A stretch of 64,000 nt of DNA from Chaetoderma sp. LZ-2023a (GCA_034401795.1 CM067366.1:82862116-82926115), one strand, 5' to 3'; positions 42,555 to 54,400 are shown, counted from the stretch's first letter. The notes: a model not told the origin generated them from the letters alone. Translations and numbers: made by a program.

Positions 42555-43690
42555 GATTTTTAGGGATGGACATATGGATGCACCTGTGGATGGATGGGAT
42601 GGACAGATGAACAGGTTTTTACATTATGCACATCTTTGGGTGGTGTACAACCATCCTGTCAGGTTTTAAACAATTTTCTGCAAACAGTAGGACAAGTTTC
42701 AGCAACACAATTTTCTGGATGGACACACGGATGGATGCACCTACAGACAGACATGATGGACAGATGAAATGGTTTTACATTAGGCACATCTATGGGTGAT
42801 ATACAATCATCCTGTCACGGTTCAAATAATTCTCTCTCAAACTGTAGGAGTTACCTCAAGAATATTTGCCGGATGGACAAACGCATGGATGTGACTATGG
42901 ACGGATGGATAGATGAACAAATGAAGATTCTATGGATGGGATACAATCATCCTGTCAAGTTTTAAACAATGGACCTTTCCAGTTTTAGCTATGCCCCACC
43001 CATCTCTATCTAAGCTCCACCCACACCTCGCTCCCTGGCTATCAACTTCCCGAAAAATATATAGGTACTGGTAAACTGTTTAATATTTTGAAACTAATTT
43101 GACCGGGTGCTGTTGATGCCTATGGCAGTAACAGCGCCCAGTTAAATTAGTTTCAGAATATTCAACAGCATGTTTCTTAAATAGCAAAAATATACAATTC
43201 GCACGTGTCAGACTTAAGTGTTAAAGACAGGATTAATCGAAATCATTCATGGTGTCATGATTATGACATCAGCATACACATCGCGTAGTTGATTATGACA
43301 TCATATGATTGAGTGAGGAAATGGATTCATGAATTCTCTCTCTGTAGGAGGAGTTGTAGCGACAAGTTTTTCGGGATGGACATACCTATAGACAGAGGGG
43401 ATAGATGGATAAAAACCTTTTTACATTAGGCACATCTTTGCGTGGCGTACACTCATCCTGTCAACTTTCAAGCAATTCTCTCATAAACTGTAGGAGTTGC
43501 AGCGACATTGGGATGGACAGACAGACAGATGTACCTACAGACACACAGGACAGACAGATATAAATTTTGTTACATTAGCCATATCTTTGCGCTGTGTATA
43601 ATCATCCTGTCAAGTTTAAAACAATTCTCTCTCAAACTCTAGGAGGTGACAAGATTTTCGGGATGTACATGTAAGGATAAATATAAGTAT
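42555..43690 (+). repeat. ~150-bp tandem array interrupted by MITE-A
   Basis: Six or so units with GGGATGGACA..GGATG, ACATTAGGCACATCT, ATCATCCTGTCAAGTTT and ATTCTCTCTCAAACTGTAGGAG. Units lie before 42970 and again after 43310; the MITE-A copy sits in the middle of a unit. Confidence 0.8.
42971..43307 (+). repeat. MITE-A copy inside a tandem array
   Basis: Starts GGACCTTTCCAGTTTTAGCT, with the hairpin around GATGCCTATGGCAGTAAC. The 3' terminal repeat is lost after ATGACATCATATGA. Confidence 0.8.
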
Positions 43691-43859
43691 GTATGGACAG
43701 AAGTCGACAGACCCATGGGCGGAAAAAGAATGCAAATAACTACATGTACGCTATGCGTAGTTACAATGTAGGTATAATGATACATGTACATGTATGAGCA
43801 GTGATCCAAATGACACAAGAAATGCATCGTCTATCGTCATTTGCTTGCTATTGTTAATG

Positions 43860-44240
43860 CTTCAATGGTTAGAATTGTGCAGGAAGATCAGAATTTTCAC
43901 TTATTGAATGTACATTTGCTGGCCAGCACATGCAGAAGACTAAATTTATCATTGGCACATCCAAACATTCCAGTGATACATGTTTTTTGGTACATTCCCA
44001 GAAATGATCTTCTCTTGGCCTGCAAATAGACAATCTTCACGACCACTGCTGTTTTGGACACACTTGACAATTAACCCTTTAACCCTTGAATTTGTTCAAG
44101 AAAACTTCATAGAAATTGTCCGTTTCCAGAGCAAGAGAAGACTATTTTTGAAAAATTACCACTGGAATGACTGGTTCGGCTATCGAGCCAGTCATTCCAG
44201 TGATAAATTTTCAAAAACAGTCCGATATGAATGTTAAAGG
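43860..44240. repeat. Two MITE-B copies
   Basis: The second (about 44075-44240) has a clear hairpin around GGTTCGGCTATCGAGCC with ACTGGAATGACTGG arms; the first is degenerate. Confidence 0.65.
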
Positions 44241-44449
44241 ATTACAGAATCACCAGCTTTGAAGACAGATTGTTTCAGTACATGTAGTTACATGTGTTTA
44301 CTATTATTTAGGAGATTAATCTAGAGAAGCACAATGTGCAAGAGCCTGCGAGAAATGAATCAGGGTAACAATGAATGCATGTACATGTAGGACTATGTCA
44401 GTACTGATCAGTCTAGAGGGCTAGTAACAATTAGTGTTTTAAACCTTCA

Positions 44450-44660
44450 ATAGGTATGCTTTACAGTAATTTCGAGGAATGTCCATTTGCCTGCCAGGAG
44501 AATATTTCTGAAATTATAATGCTGGAAGGACTGACTGGCTATCAATAACTGAGTCAGTCATTCCACTGGTAAACATTTAAAACTTTCTTCTCTCGGCCGG
44601 CAAATGAATGTTGAGTGAGCAGAAGTTTTAATTTTCTTAACAAATCTTGACCATTAAAGT
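44450..44660. repeat. MITE-B copy, degenerate
   Basis: GAATGTCCATTTGCCTGCCA and CATTCCACTGGTAAAC arms around CTGGCTATCAATAACTGAG. Confidence 0.6.
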
Positions 44661-44763
44661 GCTCTCTACATGGACAGATACAATTATTTAAAATAACTAA
44701 GACACGATATATCTTACAGTCCATGGGTGCAATACTCAGCAGAGTTATCCATACCTAAACAAT

Positions 44764-45136
44764 GGACCATTCCATTTTTAGTTATGCCCCGCCCATCTCT
44801 AGCTAAGCTCCACCCACACCTCACTCGTATTCGGATCGATCAATCGATCTCTGAACTCCCTGACCATCAATTTCCAGAAAATTATACACTGTCAGGTAAG
44901 CTGTTGAATATTTTGAAACTAATTTGACTGTGCGCAGCGCCCAGTCAAATTAGTTTAAAAATATTCAACAGCATGTTTAATAAGTAGTACAGACATCCAA
45001 CTTGTACAATGTGTCGGACTATTAAGAGTTAAAGTCTGGCATATAGAATCATTTATGACGTAATGATTATGACATCATCCTACCCGCCGCTTAGCTGATT
45101 ATGACATCATATGACATCATTACTCTGGAAAGGTCC
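44764..45136 (+). repeat. MITE-A copy, complete, plus orientation
   Basis: GGACCATTCCATTTTTAGTT to ATTACTCTGGAAAGGTCC. Contains GATCGATCAATCGATC, a short-loop hairpin (GTGCGCAGCGCCC) and the palindromes TTATGACGTAATGATTATGA and ATGACATCATATGACATCAT. Confidence 0.88.
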
Positions 45137-45180
45137 ATTCATTGCCAGTATCTATACATCTATTATTCACGATAACATAC

Positions 45181-45266
45181 GTATAACTTGAGGCCTCATA
45201 TGCATCATTTGAGCTTCAATCAGTCGCATCTTGCCCGTTCTCTTGCTTAATACACCAACATAATAC
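45181..45266 (-). CDS. POLR1E: POLR1E-like exon c
   Basis: Acceptor TTTCTAG and donor C|GTATGT. It encodes YYVGVLSKRTGKMRLIEAQ then MMHMRPQVI. This is the most recognisable block of the N-terminal RPA49 domain (.FVG.L.K..G.M....A..F.M.P in animal homologues). Twenty-eight full codons are flanked by split codons. A MITE-A copy ends only about 45 bp downstream of the donor. Confidence 0.9.
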
Positions 45267-45384
45267 CTAGAAATGTAAATGAAAAAGATGTCAGCTAAAA
45301 TATGTATGTTCCATTTGCACTTTTGCAGAGTATGAAATTAGACAATTACATGTATCTTTGCGAGACACCTTACAAGATAGGAGT

Positions 45385-45700
45385 CCAATCTGTTTATCAA
45401 CCATATTACGTCACGTGTAGGCTGATGTCACAATCAAATGCATGTATGTAATGAATGAGGTAGCAGTTTAAATCTGTCAGGAACTTTTAAAACACAGTCA
45501 GTTGTACAAATTGTATGTCTTTACTATTTATTAAACACTCCGATAGGCAGCAACAGCACCAAATCAAACTTTCTGGAAATTGAGATTCAGGAAGTTCAGG
45601 GTTCAATCGATCCCAGCATGTATGTAGCGTGGCCGGAGTTTACATGTAGAGTGTAGAGCTTAGCGTGGCATGCTAAACGTGGGTTTATCCATTAGGTGTT
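45385..45700 (-). repeat. MITE-A copy, degenerate
   Basis: ATTACGTCACGTGTAGG, GTACAAATTGTATGTCTTTA, AGTTCAGGGTTCAATCGATC in reverse-copy order; the hairpin is largely deleted. Confidence 0.6.
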
Positions 45701-45879
45701 TATGACCGGCTCAATTGGCGTTTATTATAAATTGACATGCCTTAACTCCTCTGAGGTCAACAGCGCCTCAACGCGCCCAAAATACTAATTGATATACCAA
45801 TTAAACATTTTAATGGTCAATTATTTTCCAGATATATTTATTATTTTATTTTTGTAAATTTACCGCTGAATTTAGTTTC

Positions 45880-46160
45880 GCCGGCTTTACCTTCAAAGGG
45901 ATAATGGTAAAGAAAATTTTAGTTTTTGCTTAGCCAGTTGCTGCTTAGCCAGTGTCTATCTGCAGGCCGAAAGAAGCATATTTTTTTTTAATTACCACTA
46001 GAATGACTCAAAATTACTCTTCTCTAGGCCTTTCAAATAGCCATGTCTGAGGACCCGTGCAAAGTTCTTTTAGGTCAGTTTGACCATTAAATGGCTAAGG
46101 TGACACAAGAGCGATTAAGACCAGGTCAGGTTTGACGAACTCAAACATTAAAGGGTTTAT
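45880..46160. repeat. MITE-B copy, degenerate
   Basis: TACCTTCAAAGGGATAATGG, GTGTCTATCTGCAGGCC and ATTACCACTAGAATGACT arms, closing with AACATTAAAGGGTTTA. Confidence 0.5.
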
Positions 46161-46237
46161 AATGGTTACATTTATAGCCATTGCAATCAATGGATATATC
46201 TAATCTGTCCCTCATGTATATGACCTTATAATCAATT

Positions 46238-46555
46238 CACCTTTCTAGAGTATCCATCTATGATCTGACATCATATGATGTCATAATCAGCTAAGCGGCG
46301 TGTAGGATTACATCATAATGATTACATCATAAATGATTCTATTTGGCCCGTTTTTAACTCTTAATAGTCTGACACATTGTACGAATTATATGTCTCCACT
46401 ATTTAATAAACATGCTGTTGAATATTTTGAGACTAATTTGACTGGACACTGTTGTTGCCATAGGCAGCAACAGCACCCAGTCAAATTAGTTCCAAAATAT
46501 TCAATAGCTTACCTGTATAGTTTTATGCAAATTGATAGTCAGGGAATTTAAGCGA
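46238..46555 (-). repeat. MITE-A copy, near complete
   Basis: Hairpin GAATATTTTGAGACTAATTT ... AAATTAGTTCCAAAATATTC around GTTGCCATAGGCAGCAAC; terminal repeats decayed. Confidence 0.75.
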
Positions 46556-47064
46556 TGTTATTATACATGTACATGTATCTATAAAATCAGAAATCAACCA
46601 GGTGTGAGAAATTATTCAACAATTGCACTTAAACTCGAAATGACTGACATGTTTTGCAAACATTGGAATCAACATAAATAAAGACACAGGAATTTTGCGG
46701 CTAAAAACCAACAAATAAACTTTACACATGATTTTGTCATTTATACACAAAATGATCAGTATACATGTATCATAAAGTATGCACTTATTTGGCAATTTGC
46801 AATAAAACACAAAATTTGTGGCAAGCGGAGTCTATTGTCTGATTTTTAGTTTTGTGATGTTGGTACATGTACATGTATATACAGAAACAATAAAAATGAG
46901 ATCGCATCTAGTTCTAAAAAACTGCATCCCGCGTGCCGAGCATTTTACTTTTTCCGCATATCACACATCATGTGTGGCAGTGCCGTGAAATAAGGCTTTC
47001 TTAACCGTCTAACAGCTAAGTCATTGCAGACGACATATTCCACGGGTTATATCTCTGGACCTGT

Positions 47065-47147
47065 TAAGTATTTTGAAAACAATTTGACTGAAAGTTGTTG
47101 GTGGCTAAGCCACCAACAACTTTCCGTCAAATTGTTTTCAAAATATT
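47065..47147. repeat. Isolated hairpin, MITE-A-like arms
   Basis: TATTTTGAAAACAATTTGAC pairs with GTCAAATTGTTTTCAAAATA around GTTGGTGGCTAAGCCACCAAC. Similar in design to the MITE-A centre but with different sequence. Confidence 0.7.
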
Positions 47148-47274
47148 CAGCGAGGCCAGAGTTATTGTACATTGCCATTACAGTCATGTGGCTTGCAGCA
47201 GCGAGACAGTTAAAACCGCATAATCGCTTGTTGAATCAAATTGCCAAACCATGTAAAAGTATGCAATAAACTTT

Positions 47275-47450
47275 AAAATCATTTAAATTTTACTGCAAAC
47301 TGAACGGACTATGATATAGAATGTACATTGTATATCTATTAAGTTTCATTAGGATCGGACAAGCCCTTGATAAATCACATGTAAAAGTTCATTGACAAAC
47401 TTTAACGTTCTTCAAATTCTTCGTCACAATAAAGTACATTTTTGTACAGC
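47275..47450. repeat. Repeat D copy
   Basis: AGTTTCATTAGGATCGGACA and CAAGCCCTTGATAAATCA resemble 6060-6245. Confidence 0.5.
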
Positions 47451-47620
47451 TTCCAGTCAAATAGATTTTCTAAATATTTAACAGTTTTTCTGTAATGCTG
47501 CCTTGTAATTGAGATGTCAAGAATCCATCGGTGAAAGAGTTATAACACATATAATTTTAACTCGGTGCATTGTATATATTTGTACAATTACTCAGCAAAC
47601 GCAGAAACTCATGACCTTAC

Positions 47621-47697
47621 TTGCAAAGATTGGCGGATTGTGCTGACCAGTGACCAAAATTCTGGCCAACATATGTCATATTTTCTGTTTCAGCAAC
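47621..47697 (-). CDS. POLR1E: POLR1E-like exon b
   Basis: Acceptor TTGACAG and donor AA|GTAAGG. It encodes VAETENMTYVGQNFGHW followed by SAQSANLCK, the conserved ETD.L.YVG.NFG...LC segment of the family. Entry is phase 0 and exit phase 2; the last codon AA|G (Lys) is completed by the next exon. It lies in a part of the intron otherwise free of large repeats. Confidence 0.85.
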
Positions 47698-47880
47698 CTG
47701 TCAAGTACAACAAAGCCACATATTTATTTATTTATATATGCAAACTGATACATTAATTTTATTTATTATACAGCGACAACAACGACAAACTTCCATGTGC
47801 AGATTGAACTACATGTATAATTTGGTAGGATAAAGTGGTTCATTCCAAGATCAATAATTGAATTATAACGTCAATCAAGA

Positions 47881-48695
47881 AACAAGAGGCCCAAGGGGCC
47901 TGTATCACTCACCTGGAATTATTGGCCACTGGCACAACCGAACAAAATGAGATCACCACTAGAAAAATTTACCAATCTAATTTCTGTGAAGAAGGTTTAG
48001 TCAAGTTTTCTTAAAATTGGCCCAGTGGTTAATAAGTAGCTTATTTATGATTTTCCACCAAAAACGATAACCTTTGATTGATTAATGGTGGACCAATTTC
48101 GGCTTCAAAATCCATCAAATAAAAATATCCAATATGGTCGTGAAACACGCTAAATTTTGGATGGTCCATGGCGGGCATGTTTTTATCAACTTCCCTTGAA
48201 CAAACTTTAATAGCCCTTAGTCCCAAATCATATTTGCCAAATTTCGTCCAGATCTGTTCAGCGGTTCCAGAGAAGTCGCTTTGGCAAAAACTAGGTAAAA
48301 CTAGGTTATCCGAGATGGCCGCCAAACTATTCAGCCAACCAAGTCCCCTTCAACAAACTTGTTTCAATTCTTGGCCTAGATGATGTTTCATGAAGTTTGA
48401 ATCGATCCCCCAAGTATAGTCTCGGAGAAGATTTTTAAAGGCATGTCTAAAAATCTGTCAAAATCCAAGATACATGTAGCCGCCATCCAAATTGGCTGAT
48501 CGGTTTCGTTTCAACAGATTTGAATCCCTACGGCCTAAGGTTGCTTCCTATCAAATATAATTGAAATCGGCCTAGTAGATCTTTAGAAGAAGTCGATTAA
48601 AGGAAAAGTTGATGGACGGATGATAGACAGACAGACACACGATGGATAGACACCATAGCAATAGCTCAACTGGCCTGAAAGGCCAGGTGAGCTAA
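47881..48695 (+). mobile_element. Repeat C, second copy
   Basis: Same ends as 18581-19553 (AACAAGAGGCCCAAGGGGCC..CTCACCTGG and GAAAGGCCAGGTGAGCTAA) but a different interior without the tandem units. Confidence 0.7.
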
Positions 48696-48965
48696 TAATG
48701 AGATCAAGGGATTCCCTAGCTTCTCTTTGAAAATTCAGCGACAGACAATCACTAATCGCATCGATGTGCTCATCAGATCCAAACCAATCCCATGACTAAT
48801 AAGTACCATGTTTAATAATGATCTGTTAAGACAATATAATACATGTGTAGTCTTCTCTTGCCATAGAAATCTCCATTTTCTTGACCATTAAAGGGCTGAG
48901 CCAGGCTTTGGGAAAGCATACTAAAAATTACTCTTGTGGACCAGTAGATATCTAAAACAACGCAC

Positions 48966-49075
48966 CAAAATTCGATCATGCTGTTTTCTCGGGTTCTTGT
49001 CATCCGAGTTCTTGAATGAAGCAAACTTGCACGATTGTCCTTCCACCTGTTTAAGACGCCCATTCTCGAACTGAG
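48966..49075 (-). CDS. POLR1E: POLR1E-like exon a (first exon found)
   Basis: The exon follows a TGCAG acceptor and ends TTG|GTGCGT. It encodes AQFENGRLKQ, then a stretch with KNPRKQHDRIL. These match the N-terminal dimerisation-module strand of PAF53 (QF.NG.L and NPRK..RIL). It enters in phase 1 (its first codon is shared with an unseen upstream exon) and ends in phase 0. The donor GTGCGT is the weakest in the gene. Roughly 20-30 residues including the start codon must lie further upstream; I could not find them before the end of the window. Confidence 0.8.
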
Positions 49076-49282
49076 CTGCAAAGTCAAATAAATTAAAAGT
49101 ACAAGTTAAATAACATGTTATTCAAAATTTATATATCTGCAATGATCAATACATTACGTGTAAAATATAGATGAAATATATATGACATTGTATAATAGAT
49201 TCAACAAGAACACTGAAGTGTGATATATCTCGCCTGTACAGTCATGGATAATGCGGATTGTTATTTTTATATACATACATGT

Positions 49283-49660
49283 ATAAGCTAGTTATGGTCT
49301 AAAACTGAAAACATAGGCAAAATTCCCCAAAATCAAATCAGTAATGGCACAGATTCTATCCCTACAAAGCATAGAACAGCGTTGTAAAGTTTGATTAAAA
49401 TCGGACTGGCCATTGGTTAGCTACAAGGCAAGGTAAAAACATTAACAAAAAAACATGGAAAATAATCCAAGTCCAAATCTAGTCATGGTAAACTGTGAAA
49501 AAGTAGGTAAAATTCCTGAAAATCAAATTAGTAATGATGCAGATTACATACGTACATGGTTTAGAACAACTGGGTAAAGTTTAATTAAAATTGGATTGGC
49601 CATTGATGAGCTACAAGCAAAATAAAAAACTTTAACAGAAAAAACATGGAAAAATATTCA
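49283..49660. repeat. Repeat D, two tandem units of ~185 bp
   Basis: Both units run AGT(T/C)ATGGT, AAATTCC..AAAATCAAAT, AGTAATG, GTAAAGTTT.ATTAAAAT, TTGGCCATTG and AAAAACATGGAAAA. Confidence 0.7.
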
Positions 49661-51021
49661 ATGTCCAAAACCATGAAAAGAGCATCTGATTTTCACGATT
49701 GCATGCAGGGGGTGGGACATGTAGAAGAGAGGGGGGGGGGGGGGGGGGCACACTCAGATTTATGATATAAATATAGAGCTTTTTCTGTTCTAGATCTCTT
49801 AACCCTTACCACTCTGATGTCAATATTTCTATCTGCAACAGCACCATCTCCCACCAAATTTGTTGAAAAAGAACACCAGTTCATCTCTTAATTTAACTTG
49901 AAGATTTACAATTTTGATACCAGAGTGGTAAGGATTAATATGGTACATACATAAGTATAAAAACTATGGAATTATAAGAAGCCATTTCCAGCCATTCCAT
50001 TCTTTGCAAAGTATGGAAATTCAACATTTCCTGCTGAGGGGTTTGAAAAAAGTATGCAGAATTGAAATATTGTCAAAATAATATAGAAATAGCTAATACT
50101 TTCAACAGTTTTCTGCCAAATTTGTGAGAAATTGAACACTGAGACACCATAAATTCGTCCTAAGATATTCATCTTCCTGGATCCAGGCCTGAGGTTCCGC
50201 TTACATTGGGCAGTGGTGAACTCTAACAAGTGTTTCTCATGGCATCTAAATTTTAGAGGTCCCAGAGACACCACATCCTGCAACAAGGAAATCCCCAGGT
50301 GAAATCTGGGGGGGGGTTGTCTCAAATTGAAATCTGGTGTTCCCACAAGCAACATTTCTCAAAAAGGACTTGCAAAGTAAAATTATGGTGGTCCCATTCT
50401 CCATATTACAGGCATATTTGTGCAAAAACTGCATAAGACTACTTAAGATTACACAATCATACAAGATTTTCAGGTGTCCCATGGGACCCACTGCCAATAC
50501 ATGTACTTTTGTGGGTCCCGAGCTGCATTTTGGGGGTATATACCCTCAAAGGAGCCTTATGAGAATCCATGATTCTGACCAAAGTGTATGTCCTCATCTT
50601 GTACATGTACCTTGCAATGGTATTCTAAAGCATGAAAAAAATCTGTAATTTCCAACTATTACTCAAATTCAACATACATGTATTTTGGTTAAAAATCACA
50701 ACCACTCTGAACTTCCTGGTCAGTGCTGTGGAGCAAATCCTGTGAGTATTATAAATTTACACATACATGTATATTCGGACCTGTCTATTAGTGGCACTAT
50801 TATTGGTTATTTTTTACTTTCACTATATATTATATGTAAAACTTCTCAAAGAGCATAAAAACGTGTCCACACTGACACTTTCCTACAGTATGGACATATG
50901 TATAATTCTTGCCACATTTATCTCTCTGGTTACCATGTAGGTATTATGGCTATCAGTGACTCCATACGAATGTAATATTAAGATACTTATACATTTACTC
51001 AGATTTTAGTTGCGACTCATT
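49661..51021. other. Upstream region, no exon recognised
   Basis: Contains a poly-G run (about 49730-49748), a CCACTCTGATGTC/ATACCAGAGTGG inverted pair (about 49808-49930) and AT-rich sequence. I looked here for the missing first POLR1E exon and found none that fits phase and family. Confidence 0.5.
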
Positions 51022-51839
51022 TTGCTCTGTCGGTCGGTTGGTTTGTCAACTTTTTTACATTTCTAACAAACATGACAAAGCCATATAAGTCAAATGTAAG
51101 TTGCAAATATATACATGTAGGTTGGCACACTTGATATCTTTCTATGCAAAATTCTATATATATCATTTTGCTTTTTCAAGTACCAAAAGGGAGAAGAACA
51201 GTGTGGCCATTTAACTATTGTTTCAAAACAGCTAAAGCGAGTGGATTGGCGGAGTCTGACACATCCCTCATATAGTAATCCGTAAAAGAGGACTCACAGT
51301 GCCATTGTGCAACAGCCATGATGTCCTCTAACGGAACACCATTGTACAGGGAAGTCAAGGCGGCTAGTCCTCTAACATCGTGTGCCCTTGCGCATTGCAC
51401 CTGGTGCCCAGTCGCAATCTTGTGGGTAGTTTGCTCTGTCGGTCGGTTGGTTTGTCAACTTTTTTACATTTCTAACAAACATGACAAAGCCATATAAGTC
51501 AAATGTAAGTTGCAAATATATACATGTAGGTTGGCACACTTGATATCTTTCTATGCAAAATTCTATATATATCATTTTGCTTTTTCAAGTACCAAAAGGG
51601 AGAAGAACAGTGTGGCCATTTAACTATTGTTTCAAAACAGCTAAAGCGAGTGGATTGGCGGAGTCTGACACATCCCTCATATAGTAATCCGTAAAAGAGG
51701 ACTCACAGTGCCATTGTGCAACAACCATGATGTCCTCTAACGGAACACCATTGTACAGGGAAGTCGAGGCGGCTAGTCCTCTAACATCGTGTGCCCTTGC
51801 GCATTGCACCTGGTGCCCAGTCGCAATCTTGTGGGTAGT
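51022..51839. repeat. 409-bp tandem duplication at the 3' end of B-a
   Basis: 51022-51430 and 51431-51839 are almost identical. Two differences were seen: CAACAGCC/CAACAACC and GTCAAGG/GTCGAGG. Each unit spans flanking AT-rich DNA plus the last ~60 codons of the YR frame. Confidence 0.92.
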
Positions 51840-52590
51840 TTGAATGCATTCCACTACCCAACGAGAGATAGAATCAATGGATGCGGCGCCATATGGCCTC
51901 TTATGGCAGATCCACAGATGTCTATCATTCGACGAGTCTGTCCATTTTTTGTACTTAGTCAAAGCACGGATTGGGCACCAGAAACTGGCATCACGATCAG
52001 ACCTAGTTAGTTTAGGTATAATGATCGGTTTGCCGGGATATTTCAAAGGTTGATTCTTTGACATAAACTCTGCTCTTGGCAGTAGATGCAGACCCTCTCC
52101 GGAGACAATAAATCGGACCCTCTCTGCTGAAAGCGCATGGATCTCACTGCGCCTTCTCATTGAGGAAGCTGACAATAGAAAGATTGCCTTTAGAGTCAAA
52201 TGCTTTAGACTAGCCAAACCCAAGGGTTCGAAAGGGTGCTTGGCCAGTACATTAAGCACTAAAGATTAACTCCAGGCTGGAATGACTACCAGTTGTCTCG
52301 CTCGGAGATGGCCAAAGATGACTTGTATCCAGCAATTGTGACAGGAGCTAGTCCTGAATAGAATAGCTCACGGAGAAAGTCTGCTATTTGCTGAATAGTG
52401 GATTGAAAGGTATCAATACCCTTTCTTTCACACCAGTCTGCAAATTTGTTAACCTTGTGGTTATATGACTTGAAGGTTGACCTCGTTCTTGCAGCTGCGA
52501 ATGAATTTCGCAGCTTGTCGAGAACAACCTTCCGATGTGGAACGTTGTTTGAAAACATCCACGCAGTCAATTTGAACATTTCGGGACGCT
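51624..52590 (-). pseudogene. B-a tyrosine recombinase, broken
   Basis: The catalytic domain is readable (MRRRSEIHALS box I, HDVRGLAAST, AQWHC, FTDYYMRDVSD). A stop codon just before it, and a deletion against B-b that removes about 27 codons, separate it from the core-binding part (TFKSYNHKVNKFADWCERKG). The last 60 codons are repeated in the tandem duplication. Confidence 0.82.
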
Positions 52591-54400
52591 CGTGTAGGAA
52601 GCGTCCCTTGGATGGGAGATTATGTTCGGAATCTCGGGTAACTGCACAGGATTATCCACCAACAGATCCAGAAGATCCGTGAACCACGCCCTGGTGGGCC
52701 AATATGGCGCTATTAGCATGACCAGGCACGGTTCCTCTCTGATCTTCACAAAAATTTTCGGCAGAAGAATGGTGGGTGGATACGCGTAAGCGTGCATCCC
52801 TTTCCAGCTTATCACCATCTGTATCGACTGCATTTGGATCTGGAATCGGCGAGACTTAAGTCATGATTTGAGCATTTTCCTTTGTGGCGAACAAGTCCAC
52901 GTTGGGTTTGCCCCAATGCTTGAAGATCCTGTGAAGAACTGGAGGGTTGAGAGACCATTCTGTCGGCAGAATTCTGTCTGCGAGACAAAGCATCCACCAG
53001 AATGTTCAATCGCCCAGGAATGTGAGCAATTTTCAAAACAACTGAGTAATTCCTGCACCATTGAATCAAGTGTCACACCTTCATACGCAGTGTGGGTGAC
53101 TTGGTCCCGCCTTGGCGATTTATGTATGATACTACTGTCAAGTTGTCCGACCGTATCAATATCACCTTGCCCCTGACTTTTGGAAGAAACTTTTCCAACG
53201 CCAGTGCCACTGCCATCATTTCCAACAGATTGATATGCAGCTGGCACTCTTGGAGAGTCTATGTGCCCGAGACCTGGTGTTCTCCCAGGCAGGCCCCCCC
53301 CACCCCTCCACCGATGCATCCGTGTACACTGACAGCTGGGGCCGGGGTAGGTGCAGCGAAACTCCTACTAGGAGATTCCGTCGCTTCTCCTACCATACAA
53401 GATGCGACATTATTGGCTCCAAAACTGGCACCAGCTTTGACAGGGGTTCTGTTCTCTGTTTCCACAGAGACATCAGATACAACTGGATAGGTCTTCGCAT
53501 CAGAGCAGCATACGGGATTACCTGCTCCATGTAGACCATCATGCCCAACATCTGAAGAAACAACCTCGCCTGAATATGGTTTCCTAATCGAAAGCTCCTG
53601 AGGATGGCTAACAGAGACACCACTCTGGGCTCTGACGGGTAAACCCTGCCCTACTCGAGATCGAATCACATCCCCAAATAAACAAATGTTGAGTGGGTGT
53701 CAATTCGGATTTCTCCTTGTTGACTATCCAGCCTAGATCTGAAAGTAACTTCAGAGTCAGAGCAGTACCCACTCCTAACCTGGCTGGCGTGTTCGCCTTG
53801 ATAAGCCAATCGTCTATGTAGGTGTGAAGGGCCATGTTCTCTCTTCTGAGAAATGCTGTCACCGCAAGGACCACCTTGGTGAAAACCCGTGGAGCTGTCG
53901 ACAGGCCGAATGGGAGTACTACAAACTCCCATACCCGATTCTGAAACGCGAATCTCAGAAACCTGTCACAACTCCTGTTCATTGGAATGTGGAAATATGC
54001 ATCTTTCAGATCGATTGACACACACCACATTCCTTTCCTCAATCCTGCCATTACCGACCTGTTTCCATCTGAAACCGAGGTGTATGGATAAACCAATTCA
54101 ATGGCCTGAGATTGAGTATGGGTCCTCACCCCCCCCCCCCTGTGCTCTTGGGAACAAGGAACATGTTTGAATCGAAGCCTGGAGTGTTCTGGTTTGCTGG
54201 TTTTATTACTCCCTTCAGAAGCAAACCTGACATTTCGTTTTGAATGGCTTCTAACTTGTCTGGTTCCCTTGGAACGGGTGTCCAGACACGTGCCAAAGAC
54301 ACATTTTGCGGTGGAAAATCCCACCACTCCAGCATGTACACCCTAATGCGGGTGTCTCGCTCGCGACCCGCTCTCCCCCTCTCTTGACGAGAGAGAACCA
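52567..54400 (-). pseudogene. B-a reverse transcriptase-RNase H, broken
   Basis: RT blocks SIDLKDAYFHIPMNRS, LPFGLSTAPRVFTKVV and YIDDWLIKA are in one frame (about 53700-54060). Frame shifts follow near 53690, then RNase H and the extension (AYAYPPTILLPKI, APYWPTRAWFTDLLDLL) appear in other frames. A run of C near 54127-54140 also disrupts the upstream part. Confidence 0.82.

Larger units (their letters stand above)
4457..49075 (-). other. POLR1E: RNA polymerase I subunit RPA49/PAF53 (POLR1E-like) gene, 11 exons found, 5' end missing
   Basis: This host gene encodes the RPA49/PAF53 subunit of nucleolar RNA polymerase I. With its partner RPA34 it forms a TFIIF-like module, and its C-terminal tandem winged helix binds DNA. 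Eleven exons (5' to 3': 48966-49075, 47621-47697, 45181-45266, 42133-42206, 37497-37650, 28769-28846, 27560-27656, 16050-16189, 7759-7846, 5484-5606, 4531-4687) join in phase at all ten junctions and give 394 residues ending in a stop. I identify the family by colinear resemblance along the whole length to animal PAF53: TYVGQNFG, YYVGVLSKRTGKM, LTGAFGMSK, TVLPRC, ISPTQLDSL and the closing basic tail. All introns are GT-AG. Only the N-terminal exon is missing. Three introns each hold one full DIRS-like element in sense orientation, which inflates the locus to over 44 kb. The identification comes from reading the sequence, not from a search. Confidence 0.88.
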
